Below, piece after piece: positions 1-7,967 of a stretch of 64,000 nt of DNA (position 1 is its first letter; each line of letters begins with the position of its first letter). The position numbers and the translations under genes are program-made. A model generated the notes under the pieces. The model searched no databases and was not told the DNA's origin. It worked only from the letters and a program-made list of their open reading frames with translations. Source of the DNA: Galbibacter kalidii. GTDB taxonomy: Bacteria > Bacteroidota > Bacteroidia > Flavobacteriales > Flavobacteriaceae. The stretch spans positions 1 to 64,000 of the forward strand of contig NZ_JAPFGA010000004.1 of the NCBI RefSeq assembly GCF_026241135.1, read 5' to 3'.

Positions 1-94
1 TAGGTCACAAAGCAAGGAAACAATATTTAATAACCTTATTACCAAAATGGTCAATAGTGATGTTGTATATCAATCGAAATTGATAAGTAACTAA

Positions 95-364
95 CTACTG
101 ACCTCTATAAACCAAAATTGTTCCGATGCCAGCCGAATTTTTAAAGATTTTGTAGCTGTCTGAAATTCCTGTAATTCCTGCGGAACTAAGTTTGCTTTCG
201 TTGTTTTCTTTTACAGTTGAAAGCTGTCCTTTGTATTGAAAACCGATGACCAATCCTGAAGACGGAAAAACTTTGTACTCGCTTTCCAATTCATTCTCCG
301 ATACTACAAAATATTTTATGTAGGGTTTTAGTGTGTCAGTCGGAAAATGTTTGTCAAATTTCAT
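95..364 (-). pseudogene. Truncated AraC-type regulator, N-terminal domain only
   Basis: An 89-residue reading frame starts at the ATG preceded by an AGGCAGGA ribosome binding site. An in-frame ATG 26 codons further upstream lies inside a repeat and is less likely. The sequence (LKPYIKYFVVSE near residue 12, later FPSSGLVIGFQY and GIGTILVY) matches the N-terminal ligand/oligomerisation region of Bacteroidota AraC regulators of the DUF6597 type. It stops just after TILVY, where the family continues into two HTH motifs that are absent. It is therefore probably a non-functional remnant. It is the leftmost member of a run of minus-strand genes separated by attC-like spacers. Confidence 0.55.
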
Positions 365-398
365 TCCTGCCTGTCGTTGGTGAAGGTTCTGTAAAATT

Positions 399-533
399 GC
401 ATACAACGGGTTGCGGCTATGAAAAGTAGCGTGCAAGTACACGCAAACCTTTCCGAGTAGCCTTATTGGTTTAAAAATACAAAAAACTTCGGGTTAAGCC
501 TTTAGTAGCTATTTTTTATAGCCGCTGTTGGGC
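399..533 (-). repeat. attC-like intercassette site A
   Basis: On the plus strand GCATACAAC (399-407) is followed by GCGGCTAT (413-420). At the far end the complementary ATAGCCGC (518-525) is followed by GTTGGGC (527-533). Two inverted box pairs around a central spacer, with outer boxes ending in AAC and starting with GTT, is the layout of integron attC recombination sites. The site lies between the CoiA-like cassette and the truncated AraC gene. The two box spacers are unequal, so the assignment is an inference. Confidence 0.45.
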
Positions 534-564
534 GTTCGGCTTTTTAGTACGATGTTTCTATTTT

Positions 565-1362
565 TCAAAAACGTCTTCTTTTCACCATTCGTTCTTTTTT
601 AGGGTCATAATAATAAGTCGGCTCTCTTCTTCTCATTACTATTTGAGGTTGTCGTGATGGTGTTTTTTGTTTTTGTTGTGTTTTTTCTTTCTCTGGGAAT
701 AATTGTCCTCTAATATGTGTTGTCTGAACAAAATCTTTTTTTCTAAATCCAACAACAATTGCTTGTGTTGCGACCCTTTGAGGTAATAGACACCATAAAG
801 TATTTTTGATATTGTCTGTCGTGTCTGCCGATAAGCCAAGAAAGTCAAAAATTACAGGAACAGAACTGTCAATCCAATTTTTCGGGAAGACTTCATCAGG
901 AAAATCCACGAAAAAAAAGCCTTGTTGGTTTGTTCGTTTAAAATTCTGTATTCCTTTCCGAAAGCGGGGATAATCTCTTTTCAAGCGAGTCCCGTCAACA
1001 ACCCAAAGCATATTTTTGTAAAACCTTTCACGGGATATTTGTTCTTCAGGTTTTATGGCTGAATGTTGAAACTCTATGACAAGATTATGAGTTGTCCGAA
1101 CGTCTGCTATATGTTTTTCTCCTGTTCGTTCATCAAACAATGTTATTTCCTGCCATTCCGAGGGATAGTTGTTTTTCCAATTACGATGCCATTCAGTTTC
1201 CGGCTCCCACCAACTGTCACAGGATTTAGTGCTACGGTGTGCCCAATGCCAAACTTTTTTATCGCCACATTTGGCAATAACAGGTTGAGAGCAATTAGGG
1301 CAAAGTCCTTGTTGCTTTGGTTGTGCTTCTACTCGCTTATTGTCAATTAGTGCAAAACGCAT
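565..1362 (-). CDS. CoiA-like nuclease with N-terminal zinc finger
   Basis: This 265-aa protein resembles the competence protein CoiA-like family. Residues 21-42 form a probable zinc site (C21, C24, C32, H39, H42 in the context WHWAH). A conserved E-W-H-R-N-W-K stretch follows. Next comes a PD-(D/E)XK nuclease core with D87 (HIADV) and E97-F98-Q99 (VIEFQHS). CoiA proteins act in DNA uptake and processing in Gram-positives. The role of flavobacterial homologues is not known, and restriction or DNA-repair-like functions are equally possible. The C-terminus is very basic. The gene starts 3 bp after the stop of the preceding secreted-protein gene, so the two probably form one cassette or operon. 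Confidence 0.7.
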   Translation of the reverse strand: MRFALIDNKRVEAQPKQQGLCPNCSQPVIAKCGDKKVWHWAHRSTKSCDSWWEPETEWHRNWKNNYPSEWQEITLFDERTGEKHIADVRTTHNLVIEFQHSAIKPEEQISRERFYKNMLWVVDGTRLKRDYPRFRKGIQNFKRTNQQGFFFVDFPDEVFPKNWIDSSVPVIFDFLGLSADTTDNIKNTLWCLLPQRVATQAIVVGFRKKDFVQTTHIRGQLFPEKEKTQQKQKTPSRQPQIVMRRREPTYYYDPKKERMVKRRRF

Positions 1363-1365
1363 ATT

Positions 1366-1947
1366 TTATAGATCGTCTATTGCTTTCGCTTTAATTATTT
1401 TGCCGTTGATTTTGTCAAAATACCCTAATCGTACAAAACATCTAACGACACTTTCGTGGTCGATTGACAATTGAATTTCGCCTTTGTCTGTTTGCCAAAC
1501 AGAGTAGTATTTACAGTTGTCAAATTTAACTCTGTACATTTTGGTTTCATCGTCTCTTGGTTCTGGATAACTGTCAAATTTTTCCACAACATTTTTCGGT
1601 TCTCCATATTTTTCTGTCAACAATTCTTTTAGCTCAAAATAATTGCCTGAAAGAGTTGACCAAGTCTCACGTTCTGGGAAAATTACAGCTATCTTATGAA
1701 CTAAATCCTTTTGGGTTAATGTTGAAACGCCTACATAACAATCTTTATAGCCCGCGAAATCACCGTTCAAAATCGCAGTTTTGTCTTCTGTTCCTAAATG
1801 TTTAAAACCGCTCTGTTTTATTTTAGAAACATATTCGTTAAGTGTTCCATCAATCGGAACTCCTTTGAAGGTAAGATGCTCTGATGTTTGAGCAAAAGTT
1901 AACGTTGTCGATAACGCAAGAATCAATGTCAAAAATAATGTCTTCAT
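1366..1947 (-). CDS. Small secreted protein of unknown function
   Basis: The start chosen is the internal ATG beginning MKTLFLTLILALSTTLTFAQ, a good Sec signal peptide ending at FAQ. The 14 codons upstream have no signal character. The mature part, about 173 residues, has no motif I recognise; it contains a KYGEPK segment of the kind seen in small periplasmic beta-rich proteins. It lies directly upstream of the CoiA-like gene (3-bp gap) and just inside attC-like site B. It is probably the first gene of a two-gene cassette. Confidence 0.6.
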   Translation of the reverse strand: MKTLFLTLILALSTTLTFAQTSEHLTFKGVPIDGTLNEYVSKIKQSGFKHLGTEDKTAILNGDFAGYKDCYVGVSTLTQKDLVHKIAVIFPERETWSTLSGNYFELKELLTEKYGEPKNVVEKFDSYPEPRDDETKMYRVKFDNCKYYSVWQTDKGEIQLSIDHESVVRCFVRLGYFDKINGKIIKAKAIDDL

Positions 1948-1997
1948 ATCGTTGGTTTTATTAGATTCATTGTCTGTGAGTGTTCGCATATGCTGAC

Positions 1998-2180
1998 GCC
2001 CAACTCGTTATATCAGCACTAAAATAGTGATTTACCCTTAAAATTACAGGATGACCACACTTTTCCGTTTTGTTATCTATTAATATAAATATACCTATAA
2101 AACAAATAACGGTCATAAAAGGCAGCTATAGGAGCCAATATTTTACAAATTATAGACTTGTGCAACTACCGTTGTTAGCC
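1998..2180 (-). repeat. attC-like intercassette site B
   Basis: On the plus strand GCCCAAC (1998-2004) begins the spacer and GTTAGCC (2174-2180) ends it, so minus-strand reading gives GGCTAAC...GTTGGGC, an R''/R'-like pair. The edge next to 2004 (CTCGTTATATCA) recurs at 4114 and 8106. The edge near 2165 (CTTGTGCAA) and the block before it recur at 3640-3690. The recurrence of both edges at independent gene borders supports a repeated intercassette element. Confidence 0.5.
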
Positions 2181-2184
2181 ATAG

Positions 2185-3054
2185 TTATTTTTCAGTAATA
2201 ATTTCTTTCAATTCCTTAATTTTCCAATCTCTGTTTTCTTTAACAAATAGTTCTATCATAGCCGTATGACTAGAGCCAGCCAAAACCATTACTCGTTCAT
2301 CTGAAATGAAAGTATTTTTTTGAATCAATGACCACATATACAAATTCCTCTTGTACCATTCTGAAGTCAAGTAGACACCGTTAAATTCATCTGTAGAACC
2401 CGCCACGGGAAACATATTGATGTGTATGTCATTGGAGGCATATCTCATCTCTTTTGTGTTCATAGCAAACGTGAGCTCTTTAAGAGTAGTTCCAGATTCA
2501 ATCATATTATCAAAATCTGCTGTAAATTGAGCAATAGATTTTTCGATTCGCTCTTTGAGTTTAATTTGATTGTTTGATTTAATATCATTCATAACCTCTT
2601 GATAAGGGAATCCCGTTTCAAGGTAATCTATTCCATAAACTTTGTCCAAATTATTCTGTTTTGCAACCCTAAATGCTAATTGAAAGATTTCGTTTTTTAG
2701 ATAAAAATCAGAAAGACTGTCATTGGTGAAATATTTATTTTCTTTATACAATTGATAAAGAGAATCTAATTCATTTTGTTCGTTGTATGGCCATTCCACG
2801 AATACTTTGGTAGGATTGTATTTTTTGATACTTGAAGAAATCTGTTCTAATTCAAGTTGTGACTTCTCACTTAAAATATCGAATGATTTAGTTTTTGCTA
2901 CATCAGCACCCGGGTTGTTGTAGTGAAAAGTTCCTATAAGAAGAATTTCCTTTTTTTGGTCTAAAATAGTGGTTGTTGTATTTTCAGTCTTATATTTCTC
3001 TTTACAACCAATTAGAATACTTATTAATAAAATTGAAATTAATCTGATTTTCAT
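2185..3054 (-). CDS. DUF5694-type lipoprotein, TraB/ChaN/EreA-like fold
   Basis: This 289-aa protein has a lipoprotein signal (MKIRLISILLISILIGC, lipobox IGC). The mature part begins with LLIGTFHYNNPGAD, then VFVEWPYNE, YGIDYLETGFPYQ and a C-terminal LAGSSHTAMI. The GTFH, E and GSSH elements match DUF5694, related to the ChaN/EreA/TIKI hydrolase superfamily. It is probably an envelope-anchored hydrolase of unknown substrate. The gene is alone between two attC-like spacers, as expected for a mobile cassette. The ATG follows closely after the GTTAGCC core at 3069-3075. Confidence 0.65.
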   Translation of the reverse strand: MKIRLISILLISILIGCKEKYKTENTTTTILDQKKEILLIGTFHYNNPGADVAKTKSFDILSEKSQLELEQISSSIKKYNPTKVFVEWPYNEQNELDSLYQLYKENKYFTNDSLSDFYLKNEIFQLAFRVAKQNNLDKVYGIDYLETGFPYQEVMNDIKSNNQIKLKERIEKSIAQFTADFDNMIESGTTLKELTFAMNTKEMRYASNDIHINMFPVAGSTDEFNGVYLTSEWYKRNLYMWSLIQKNTFISDERVMVLAGSSHTAMIELFVKENRDWKIKELKEIITEK

Positions 3055-3068
3055 TGTTTCTTAATTAT

Positions 3069-3706
3069 GGCTAACTTGTTATATAAACACTAAAATACAT
3101 TTTTACCCCTTAAACCTACCTATCGGCAGGCAAGATTTCGGGGATAACAAAGCTTTTTGTTCTCTTTTAATCTTTTATTTTGTCATAAATATAAAAGGAA
3201 ATTACGCCTAGTCTATACGAATATCTTCCCCCTTCCCTCAAAGAAACAGAATTGCTAGTATCTTTCATTATGATTTCCCGTATGACAAAATAAAACCGTC
3301 TATATCAGCCCTTTCTTGGTTAAGACCACAAACAACTGTATAGTAGTTCTAACCTTATACTGCTTACGTAGTTTTGCCAGTAGTTTTTCAATACTGCTTA
3401 AAGAAACGGAAGAATACCCTTTTTTTATGAGCCATTCGCTAACCTCCCTTTGGGTATAACCCCTTGCAAGCATTGCTATTATTTTGTGTTCTTTTTTATT
3501 CATAATATATTCTCATTACTTAATTATCCTAATTACCTTGTTTTAACTCTTCTTGAAACACTGTATAGCCTCAAAAGATTGATTTTAACCCTTTTCTTAG
3601 AGTCCAATTATTAGTACGTAAAAAACAAAACCGTCTTATAAGACGGCTATGGAAGTCAATATTATATAATTTATGGGCTTGTGCAATCGGTTACTATTGT
3701 TGTGGC
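3069..3706 (-). repeat. Long attC-like intercassette spacer C with HTH ORF inside
   Basis: The spacer is bounded on the plus strand by GGCTAAC (3069-3075) and GTTGTGGC (3699-3706). Its right edge (3640-3690) is clearly related to that of site B: both carry a GCTAT..AG.CAATATT stretch and CTTGTGCAA. A block near 3225-3275 is related to 4205-4255. The spacer is unusually long because it encloses the LuxR-type ORF at 3300-3503, so it may be two sites flanking a third small cassette. Confidence 0.4.
3300..3503 (-). CDS. Small LuxR/GerE-type helix-turn-helix protein
   Basis: This 67-aa protein consists almost only of a GerE-type HTH. NKKEHKIIAMLARGYTQREVSEWL is followed by SVSLSSIEKLLAKLRKQY, then VRTTIQLFVVLTKKGLI. 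LuxR-type C-terminal domains have the order E..I...A.G.t.kEIa..L..S..TV..h...i..KL, and the match is good although the protein lacks any receiver domain. It could be a stand-alone DNA-binding protein or a remnant of a response regulator. It lies inside a long attC-like spacer, and nothing shows its target. Confidence 0.5.
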   Translation of the reverse strand: MNKKEHKIIAMLARGYTQREVSEWLIKKGYSSVSLSSIEKLLAKLRKQYKVRTTIQLFVVLTKKGLI

Positions 3707-3724
3707 ACGTTTTAATTCATTTTT

Positions 3725-4087
3725 TTATATGTCTTCCACAATGAATATTGCATTTTTGTTAAGGTCATAAAATCCAAATTCATTTGTATTCCAAGATGTA
3801 TTTAACTTCAATTTTTCTTGCTTCACTGTTCCTCTATCTAAAAATTCTTCGAAAATCGGTTGCAGGTTCTTTACAAAAATCTTAATGACCGAACCACCAA
3901 GTAAAGGGTCATCTTCTGTGTCAGCGTGCCATTGTAGATGTATGCATAAATTTTTTCTTCTCATTACAGCATACATATTGTCTTTGTGCAATAGTTGAAA
4001 ACCCAAGTATTTTTCATACCAGCTAACATCTCTCTCAATATCTTGACTTGGTAGTACAGGTGAGATTTCTATTAATTTAGTTTCCAT
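3725..4087 (-). CDS. VOC family protein (bleomycin-resistance/glyoxalase fold)
   Basis: This 120-aa single-domain VOC protein shows the expected repeats: ISPVLPSQDIERDVSWYEKYLGF at the N-terminus, GGSVIKIFVKNLQPIFEEF in the middle, and NEFGFYDLNKNAIFIVED at the end. The last matches the F.F.DP.GN.i.i.E signature of bleomycin-binding and glyoxalase-like proteins. Such proteins bind or modify small toxic compounds; the substrate cannot be deduced. A single gene between attC-like spacers is typical of cassette cargo. Confidence 0.75.
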   Translation of the reverse strand: METKLIEISPVLPSQDIERDVSWYEKYLGFQLLHKDNMYAVMRRKNLCIHLQWHADTEDDPLLGGSVIKIFVKNLQPIFEEFLDRGTVKQEKLKLNTSWNTNEFGFYDLNKNAIFIVEDI

Positions 4088-4105
4088 AAAGTTCAGGTTT
4101 AATGC

Positions 4106-4170
4106 GCTACAACTCGTTATATCAATCTAAATATAATGATTTAACAGAGTTATTTTCCGAACATCAGTAC
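4106..4170 (-). repeat. attC-like edge D
   Basis: GCTACAAC (4106-4113) followed by TCGTTATATCA and AATATAATGATTTAAC recurs at 8099-8140 as GGTTAAC plus the same TCGTTATATCA block. An ACATCAGTACTTTTT stretch follows in both. This is the upstream edge of the VOC cassette. The matching far edge cannot be located between here and the TonB receptor operon. Confidence 0.35.
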
Positions 4171-4483
4171 TTTTTGTTCCTGATTATAATTTTATACGGG
4201 GCTTTTTCCCCTTCCCCCAAAGGAACCAAATTGCCCGCATATTTCATTACGGGTTACCTTATGGAGAAATTAACTCTCCAAATATTATGAATCCTTATCT
4301 TGGGTGGTGTGAGAGGCACGCTCCGTCATTTAATGGCAGAGCCATCCTCTCCAATTGTAAGCAGGCTTTTTTCGTACAGTTTGGTCTTCAGCATTGGCTT
4401 GATCGAATTGCTAATGTGTATGACTCTGGGCGTTGGCGATATTCTGCTAAATACTTTCTATGCACTTCTCTTAAATAAAATTA
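4171..4483. other. Gene-free stretch with a probable group II intron 3'-end relic
   Basis: No convincing gene is present. The block 4205-4255 is related to 3225-3275. Positions 4303-4357 read GGGTGGTGTGAGAGGC, a hairpin (GCTCCGTCA/TGGCAGAGC), then CATCCTCTCCAATTG. This resembles the 3' terminus of bacterial group II introns, which often end GTGAGAGGC..CTCCGTCA..GGAGCC..CTACTCGATTG. No reverse transcriptase is left. A hydrophobic plus-strand frame at 4300-4563 runs through it and is not believed to be a gene. Confidence 0.35.
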
Positions 4484-4515
4484 ATGCCCTAAACAACAAA
4501 AGTCGTGTAGGGCAT
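4484..4515 (-). terminator. Hairpin downstream of the receptor/lipoprotein operon
   Basis: ATGCCCTA and TAGGGCAT form an 8-bp stem around a 16-nt loop. It is 35 bp beyond the stop of the minus-strand lipoprotein gene. Read on the minus strand it is followed by TTAATTTTATTT, a weak U-rich tail, so it may be a terminator. Confidence 0.45.
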
Positions 4516-4549
4516 CATCTTGTAGAAAACAAAGTATATTTGGCTAACT

Positions 4550-5104
4550 CTATTCTACCATAACATTAAAGGTGGCTTCAATATCTGTTTCTCCACCTGC
4601 ATCTCCAAGACCTGTATTTGGTTTAGTAGGTTCGTGACGCAATGTAAAGGTTAGTGTTCCAGAACTGACAGCACCTGCTGTGAGCGTAAATTCTGTGCCC
4701 AAGGGATTTTCTTCACTGTCAAAGTTGCTATAGGCCGTTGTTACGTCCAAACCGCCACCTGATGTATAGAAAAATTGGTGGTCTAAACTTTCTTCTTCTA
4801 CTTCTTCGGTAATGTTTTCGGCAGGGCTTTCGGTTTCGTTAAGCAGAACGATGGTACCATTATATGTAACTCCAGCTGCCAAATTCCCTGAAACTGTAAC
4901 AACAGGTGCGTCTGGACCATCACCGTCCAAATCACGGGTCTGTAAAGTAATGGCTGTCCCACCGCCATCAGGCGTAAGGGTTGCTGTCATCGTAGTAATC
5001 ACCTCTTCTTCATTTACTGGCTCTGGCGTATCGTCGTCATTTGAGCAGGATGCAAATAATAGTGTTGCAAATAATACTGTACTTAAAAATTTTACTTTCT
5101 TCAT
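4550..5104 (-). CDS. Lipoprotein partner of the TonB receptor
   Basis: This 184-aa protein has a lipoprotein signal (LLFASCSNDDDTPEP, lipobox ASC plus an acidic tether). The mature part is rich in Thr, Gly and Val (TATLTPDGGG, LDGDGPDAPVVTVSG, GTLTFTLRHEP), consistent with a beta-sandwich domain. Similar flavobacterial proteins are usually encoded next to TonB receptors and annotated loosely as a type 1 periplasmic-binding-fold protein. It lies 18 bp downstream of the receptor gene on the same strand. It may be a surface or periplasmic substrate-binding accessory; the substrate is unknown. Confidence 0.6.
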   Translation of the reverse strand: MKKVKFLSTVLFATLLFASCSNDDDTPEPVNEEEVITTMTATLTPDGGGTAITLQTRDLDGDGPDAPVVTVSGNLAAGVTYNGTIVLLNETESPAENITEEVEEESLDHQFFYTSGGGLDVTTAYSNFDSEENPLGTEFTLTAGAVSSGTLTFTLRHEPTKPNTGLGDAGGETDIEATFNVMVE

Positions 5105-5122
5105 TTGGTTTTGTTTTAGAAA

Positions 5123-7522
5123 TTAATAATTGATTTTAACATTTAATAAAAAGTTTCTGCCCAAATCGTCTGCATAATAGCGCAAACGGTTTAGGTAATT
5201 TCGGTAGGAAGTGTTCAATAAGTTGGTAATTACAAATCCCACAGTTAGTGTTGATTTTTTTGTAACTTTAAAATCGATGTTTGAATTAAAATTCAGTAAA
5301 TGGTAGTCGTTTGGTGGCGTACTAACGTCCACCGTTTCCATTGTTTCTGTTTCTGGAATGAATACTTCAAAATTATTATCGGGATATTCATTTTGTCGAA
5401 AGTTGTATTCGCTCTGTAATGACAAGCGGATATTATTGAATTCCGGATTTTGATATACGATTTCGTTCTTCGTATTTACAGGTGGCATACTTATTAATGG
5501 CTCATCTCTGGTGCGGTCGTAGCCCTTAACCAAAGAAAACTGATGGTTAAAGTGCAAGTTTTCAGCAAAATTATACGATGCGTCAACATCTATGCCCAAC
5601 AATCTCGCGTTGGTCTGCCTATATTCCCAAACTTGAAAATTGCCTCTTACAGTTTGCTGAATCTCTGTAGGTTCAATAACGATAAAGTCTGAAATGGTAT
5701 TGATATATGGATTTACGGAAAAACTGAAGATATCATTATCACGTTGAAATGTTAATGACATTTTATGACCAATTTCTGATTTGAAACGCAAATCGCCCAG
5801 CTCTATTCGGGAAGCTGAATGGTGTAAACCCTCACTAAAAAGTTCTGAAGGATTTGGCGCTCGTGAAGCAATTGAGTAGTTGAAAAACAGTTTATAATCA
5901 TTACCAAAAGAGTAGGTAGCTCCTAACGTTGCTGAACTATTATAAAAATTTAATTGTGGATTTGTCAAAATCTGATTGTCCAGTTCTTCAACCACTATTT
6001 CTGGAAACAGTTCGTCATAATTACGTGATTCCCAAAAGGATGTTCGGTAAAACTTGAAAACGTCCATATAGGCGTAATCAAAACGGCCTCCTGCTTCAAG
6101 AAGCCATTGGTCATTCAATCGGTAATCTGCTATGGCGTATATTCCCAAGTCATATTTATCATAATCTGGTATCAATCTGCGAACTCCGGTATTTGGGTCT
6201 GCAAAGTTGTTTTGATATCTTGCCGTTACACCAGCTTTTAGACTTATTGCATCGGTCAAATGGGAATCTAAATCCAGCATAAGGGTATGAGTGTCCAGTT
6301 GCAAGTCTAATGAAGCGTTGTCTCTGTCTGCACCGCGCCTGATATCGAATTCCAAACGATTGTTCCTTTGAAAATCATATTGTAAACTCAATTTTCCAAA
6401 ACTGTCAAATCTTTTGAAAGCTTTTATTCTTGCCAAATGATGGATTACATCTTGTTTGGGCGCATTGATTTGATATGTAAAGTCGTTGATGATTAATGGT
6501 CTGTCACTATTTATGGCTCGAATTTGGTCTTGTGCACCACCCAAATGAGAAGCCCTTAAAATACCGATTTCATTTTTAAAGAGTGAGTAATATGCCTCTA
6601 AACCATAGTTGAAACGGTTAAGACCCACGTGTAAAGAAGCATTACGTTCAAAAATGCCTGTGTTGCTCAGGACATAATCCGGTGCTTCAAAATCGCCAAA
6701 GCGTTTCAACGTGCCCTGTGCCGTTGCATACCATCCACTTTGATAACTTTTGGTCAATTGGGATGTGAGGGAAGAACCACGCCCATTTGTTGCTATTGTA
6801 AATAAAGTCTTGCCGTAGAGGCTATCTTTTACAGGAACTTTCGAAGCTTCGGCTACAATTACGCCACCCACGGCATCGCCACTATATTGCAACGCACCAG
6901 CGCCTTTTATTAACGTAAGGTTGCCGACCGAATTGATATCTACATTTGGGGCGTGTTCAGCTCCCCATTCTTGGTCCTCCATTCGAACCCCATTATTTAT
7001 AATAACTACACGACTGCTATGAAGACCATTAATCAATGGTTTTATAACGGTATTACCCGTGTTTAAGGAAGAAACACCGCTCAAACTGTTTAGGGCATCA
7101 CCGAGAGAACCGCTACTGAAACGTTCCAATTCTTCTTTAGAAATATTGTTTTCAAGTATTGTTTTGGATTTGTCGCTGTAGGCTTTTCCTTCAACCGAAA
7201 TTTGGTTGAGCTCCTCTAAATGATGCTCCAGTTTAAAGTTTTTGGTGGTATTACCAGATAGTTTGACCGTAAACCCTTTCGTTAAGCAATATGGATGTGA
7301 CACCTGTATGTGATAGGTATCATTACATAAGTTTTTAATGGTAAATTTTCCGTTAAAATCAGTCTCTACAGCTTGTTCAGTACCTGCAACAATAAGAGTT
7401 GTTCCAATAAGCAATGAGCCGTCGTGAAGGTCTGTGACAGTACCAGAAAGTGTGTTGTTACAATTTTGTGATATAGATGGAATACTGCACAATAGCAGTA
7501 TCAATAGAGCGTACTTGCGCAT
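5123..7522 (-). CDS. TonB-dependent outer-membrane receptor
   Basis: This 799-aa protein has a signal peptide (MRKYALLILLLCSIPSISQ). A CarboxypepD_reg-like beta-sandwich spans about residues 22-110 (LSGTVTDLHDGSLLIGTTL). A plug domain follows (ELERFSSGSLGDALNSLSGVSSL, then PLINGLHSSRVVIINNGVRMEDQEWG and GALQYSGDAVGGVI). The rest is a 22-strand-type barrel ending in NVKINY. The plug and His-rich neighbourhood recall metal receptors (ZnuD/copper type) rather than SusC-type glycan receptors, since no SusD gene is present. It is transcribed with a small His/Cys-rich protein upstream and a lipoprotein downstream. Zinc or copper uptake is an inference. Confidence 0.85.
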   Translation of the reverse strand: MRKYALLILLLCSIPSISQNCNNTLSGTVTDLHDGSLLIGTTLIVAGTEQAVETDFNGKFTIKNLCNDTYHIQVSHPYCLTKGFTVKLSGNTTKNFKLEHHLEELNQISVEGKAYSDKSKTILENNISKEELERFSSGSLGDALNSLSGVSSLNTGNTVIKPLINGLHSSRVVIINNGVRMEDQEWGAEHAPNVDINSVGNLTLIKGAGALQYSGDAVGGVIVAEASKVPVKDSLYGKTLFTIATNGRGSSLTSQLTKSYQSGWYATAQGTLKRFGDFEAPDYVLSNTGIFERNASLHVGLNRFNYGLEAYYSLFKNEIGILRASHLGGAQDQIRAINSDRPLIINDFTYQINAPKQDVIHHLARIKAFKRFDSFGKLSLQYDFQRNNRLEFDIRRGADRDNASLDLQLDTHTLMLDLDSHLTDAISLKAGVTARYQNNFADPNTGVRRLIPDYDKYDLGIYAIADYRLNDQWLLEAGGRFDYAYMDVFKFYRTSFWESRNYDELFPEIVVEELDNQILTNPQLNFYNSSATLGATYSFGNDYKLFFNYSIASRAPNPSELFSEGLHHSASRIELGDLRFKSEIGHKMSLTFQRDNDIFSFSVNPYINTISDFIVIEPTEIQQTVRGNFQVWEYRQTNARLLGIDVDASYNFAENLHFNHQFSLVKGYDRTRDEPLISMPPVNTKNEIVYQNPEFNNIRLSLQSEYNFRQNEYPDNNFEVFIPETETMETVDVSTPPNDYHLLNFNSNIDFKVTKKSTLTVGFVITNLLNTSYRNYLNRLRYYADDLGRNFLLNVKINY

Positions 7523-7559
7523 ATAATTTCTTAATTAACATTAGAAAACTATTTGTCGA

Positions 7560-7889
7560 TTAAGAAAAAATAGGTGGTGCGCGAAGCTGGGTGTTGGTTA
7601 TTTTAATGGAATGAAACTGTAAAGAAGCAAAGTCTACATTAATCTTTACAGGAATTTTTGGTAGTAATAAGTCAGGATATTTGGCTATATCGTAGTTGAA
7701 AGACACAAGATGAAAATCACATGTATCACATTTGGTAATGGATTTATGAATGTGTGAGGTCTTTTCAGAACAAGTGATATGTTCGTGACCTTCGAACATA
7801 TGAAAAAACTGAATGGCAGTGGGTAACATTAAAGCTGCAAAGAGCAATAATGCTACTATATTTTTACCAATCTGTTTTTTATACTCCAT
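7560..7889 (-). CDS. Small His/Cys-rich membrane-anchored protein upstream of TonB receptor
   Basis: The start used is ATG 7889 (MEYKKQIGKNIVALLLF); the frame extends 26 codons upstream, past a good promoter box, so the longer form is unlikely. The 109-aa product has one N-terminal hydrophobic segment (about residues 10-27). A cluster of possible metal ligands follows: HMFEGHEHITC, HIHK, CDTCDFH. No family is recognised. It lies 37 bp upstream of the TonB receptor in the same direction, so an accessory role in metal import or sensing at the envelope is plausible. Confidence 0.55.
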   Translation of the reverse strand: MEYKKQIGKNIVALLLFAALMLPTAIQFFHMFEGHEHITCSEKTSHIHKSITKCDTCDFHLVSFNYDIAKYPDLLLPKIPVKINVDFASLQFHSIKITNTQLRAPPIFS

Positions 7890-7913
7890 TGTTCTTTTCT
7901 GATAACCAAAACG

Positions 7914-7921
7914 CAAAAATA
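7914..7921 (-). promoter_or_regulatory. Bacteroidota -7 box of the receptor operon
   Basis: Minus-strand TATTTTTG fits the TAnnTTTG consensus. It lies 24 bp upstream of the chosen ATG at 7889, which supports that start. Confidence 0.5.
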
Positions 7922-7967
7922 AAGAAATATTGTGGAATTTACGTAATAACTGTGAGTTGAATTGCAA

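Noticed and set aside
4300-4563. 87-codon hydrophobic plus-strand frame
   Set aside because: It starts inside the intron-end-like sequence, runs through the hairpin at 4484-4515 and shows no family features.
5123-7522. SusC-type glycan receptor
   Set aside because: No SusD gene or glycoside hydrolases nearby; the neighbours are a His/Cys-rich peptide and a small lipoprotein.
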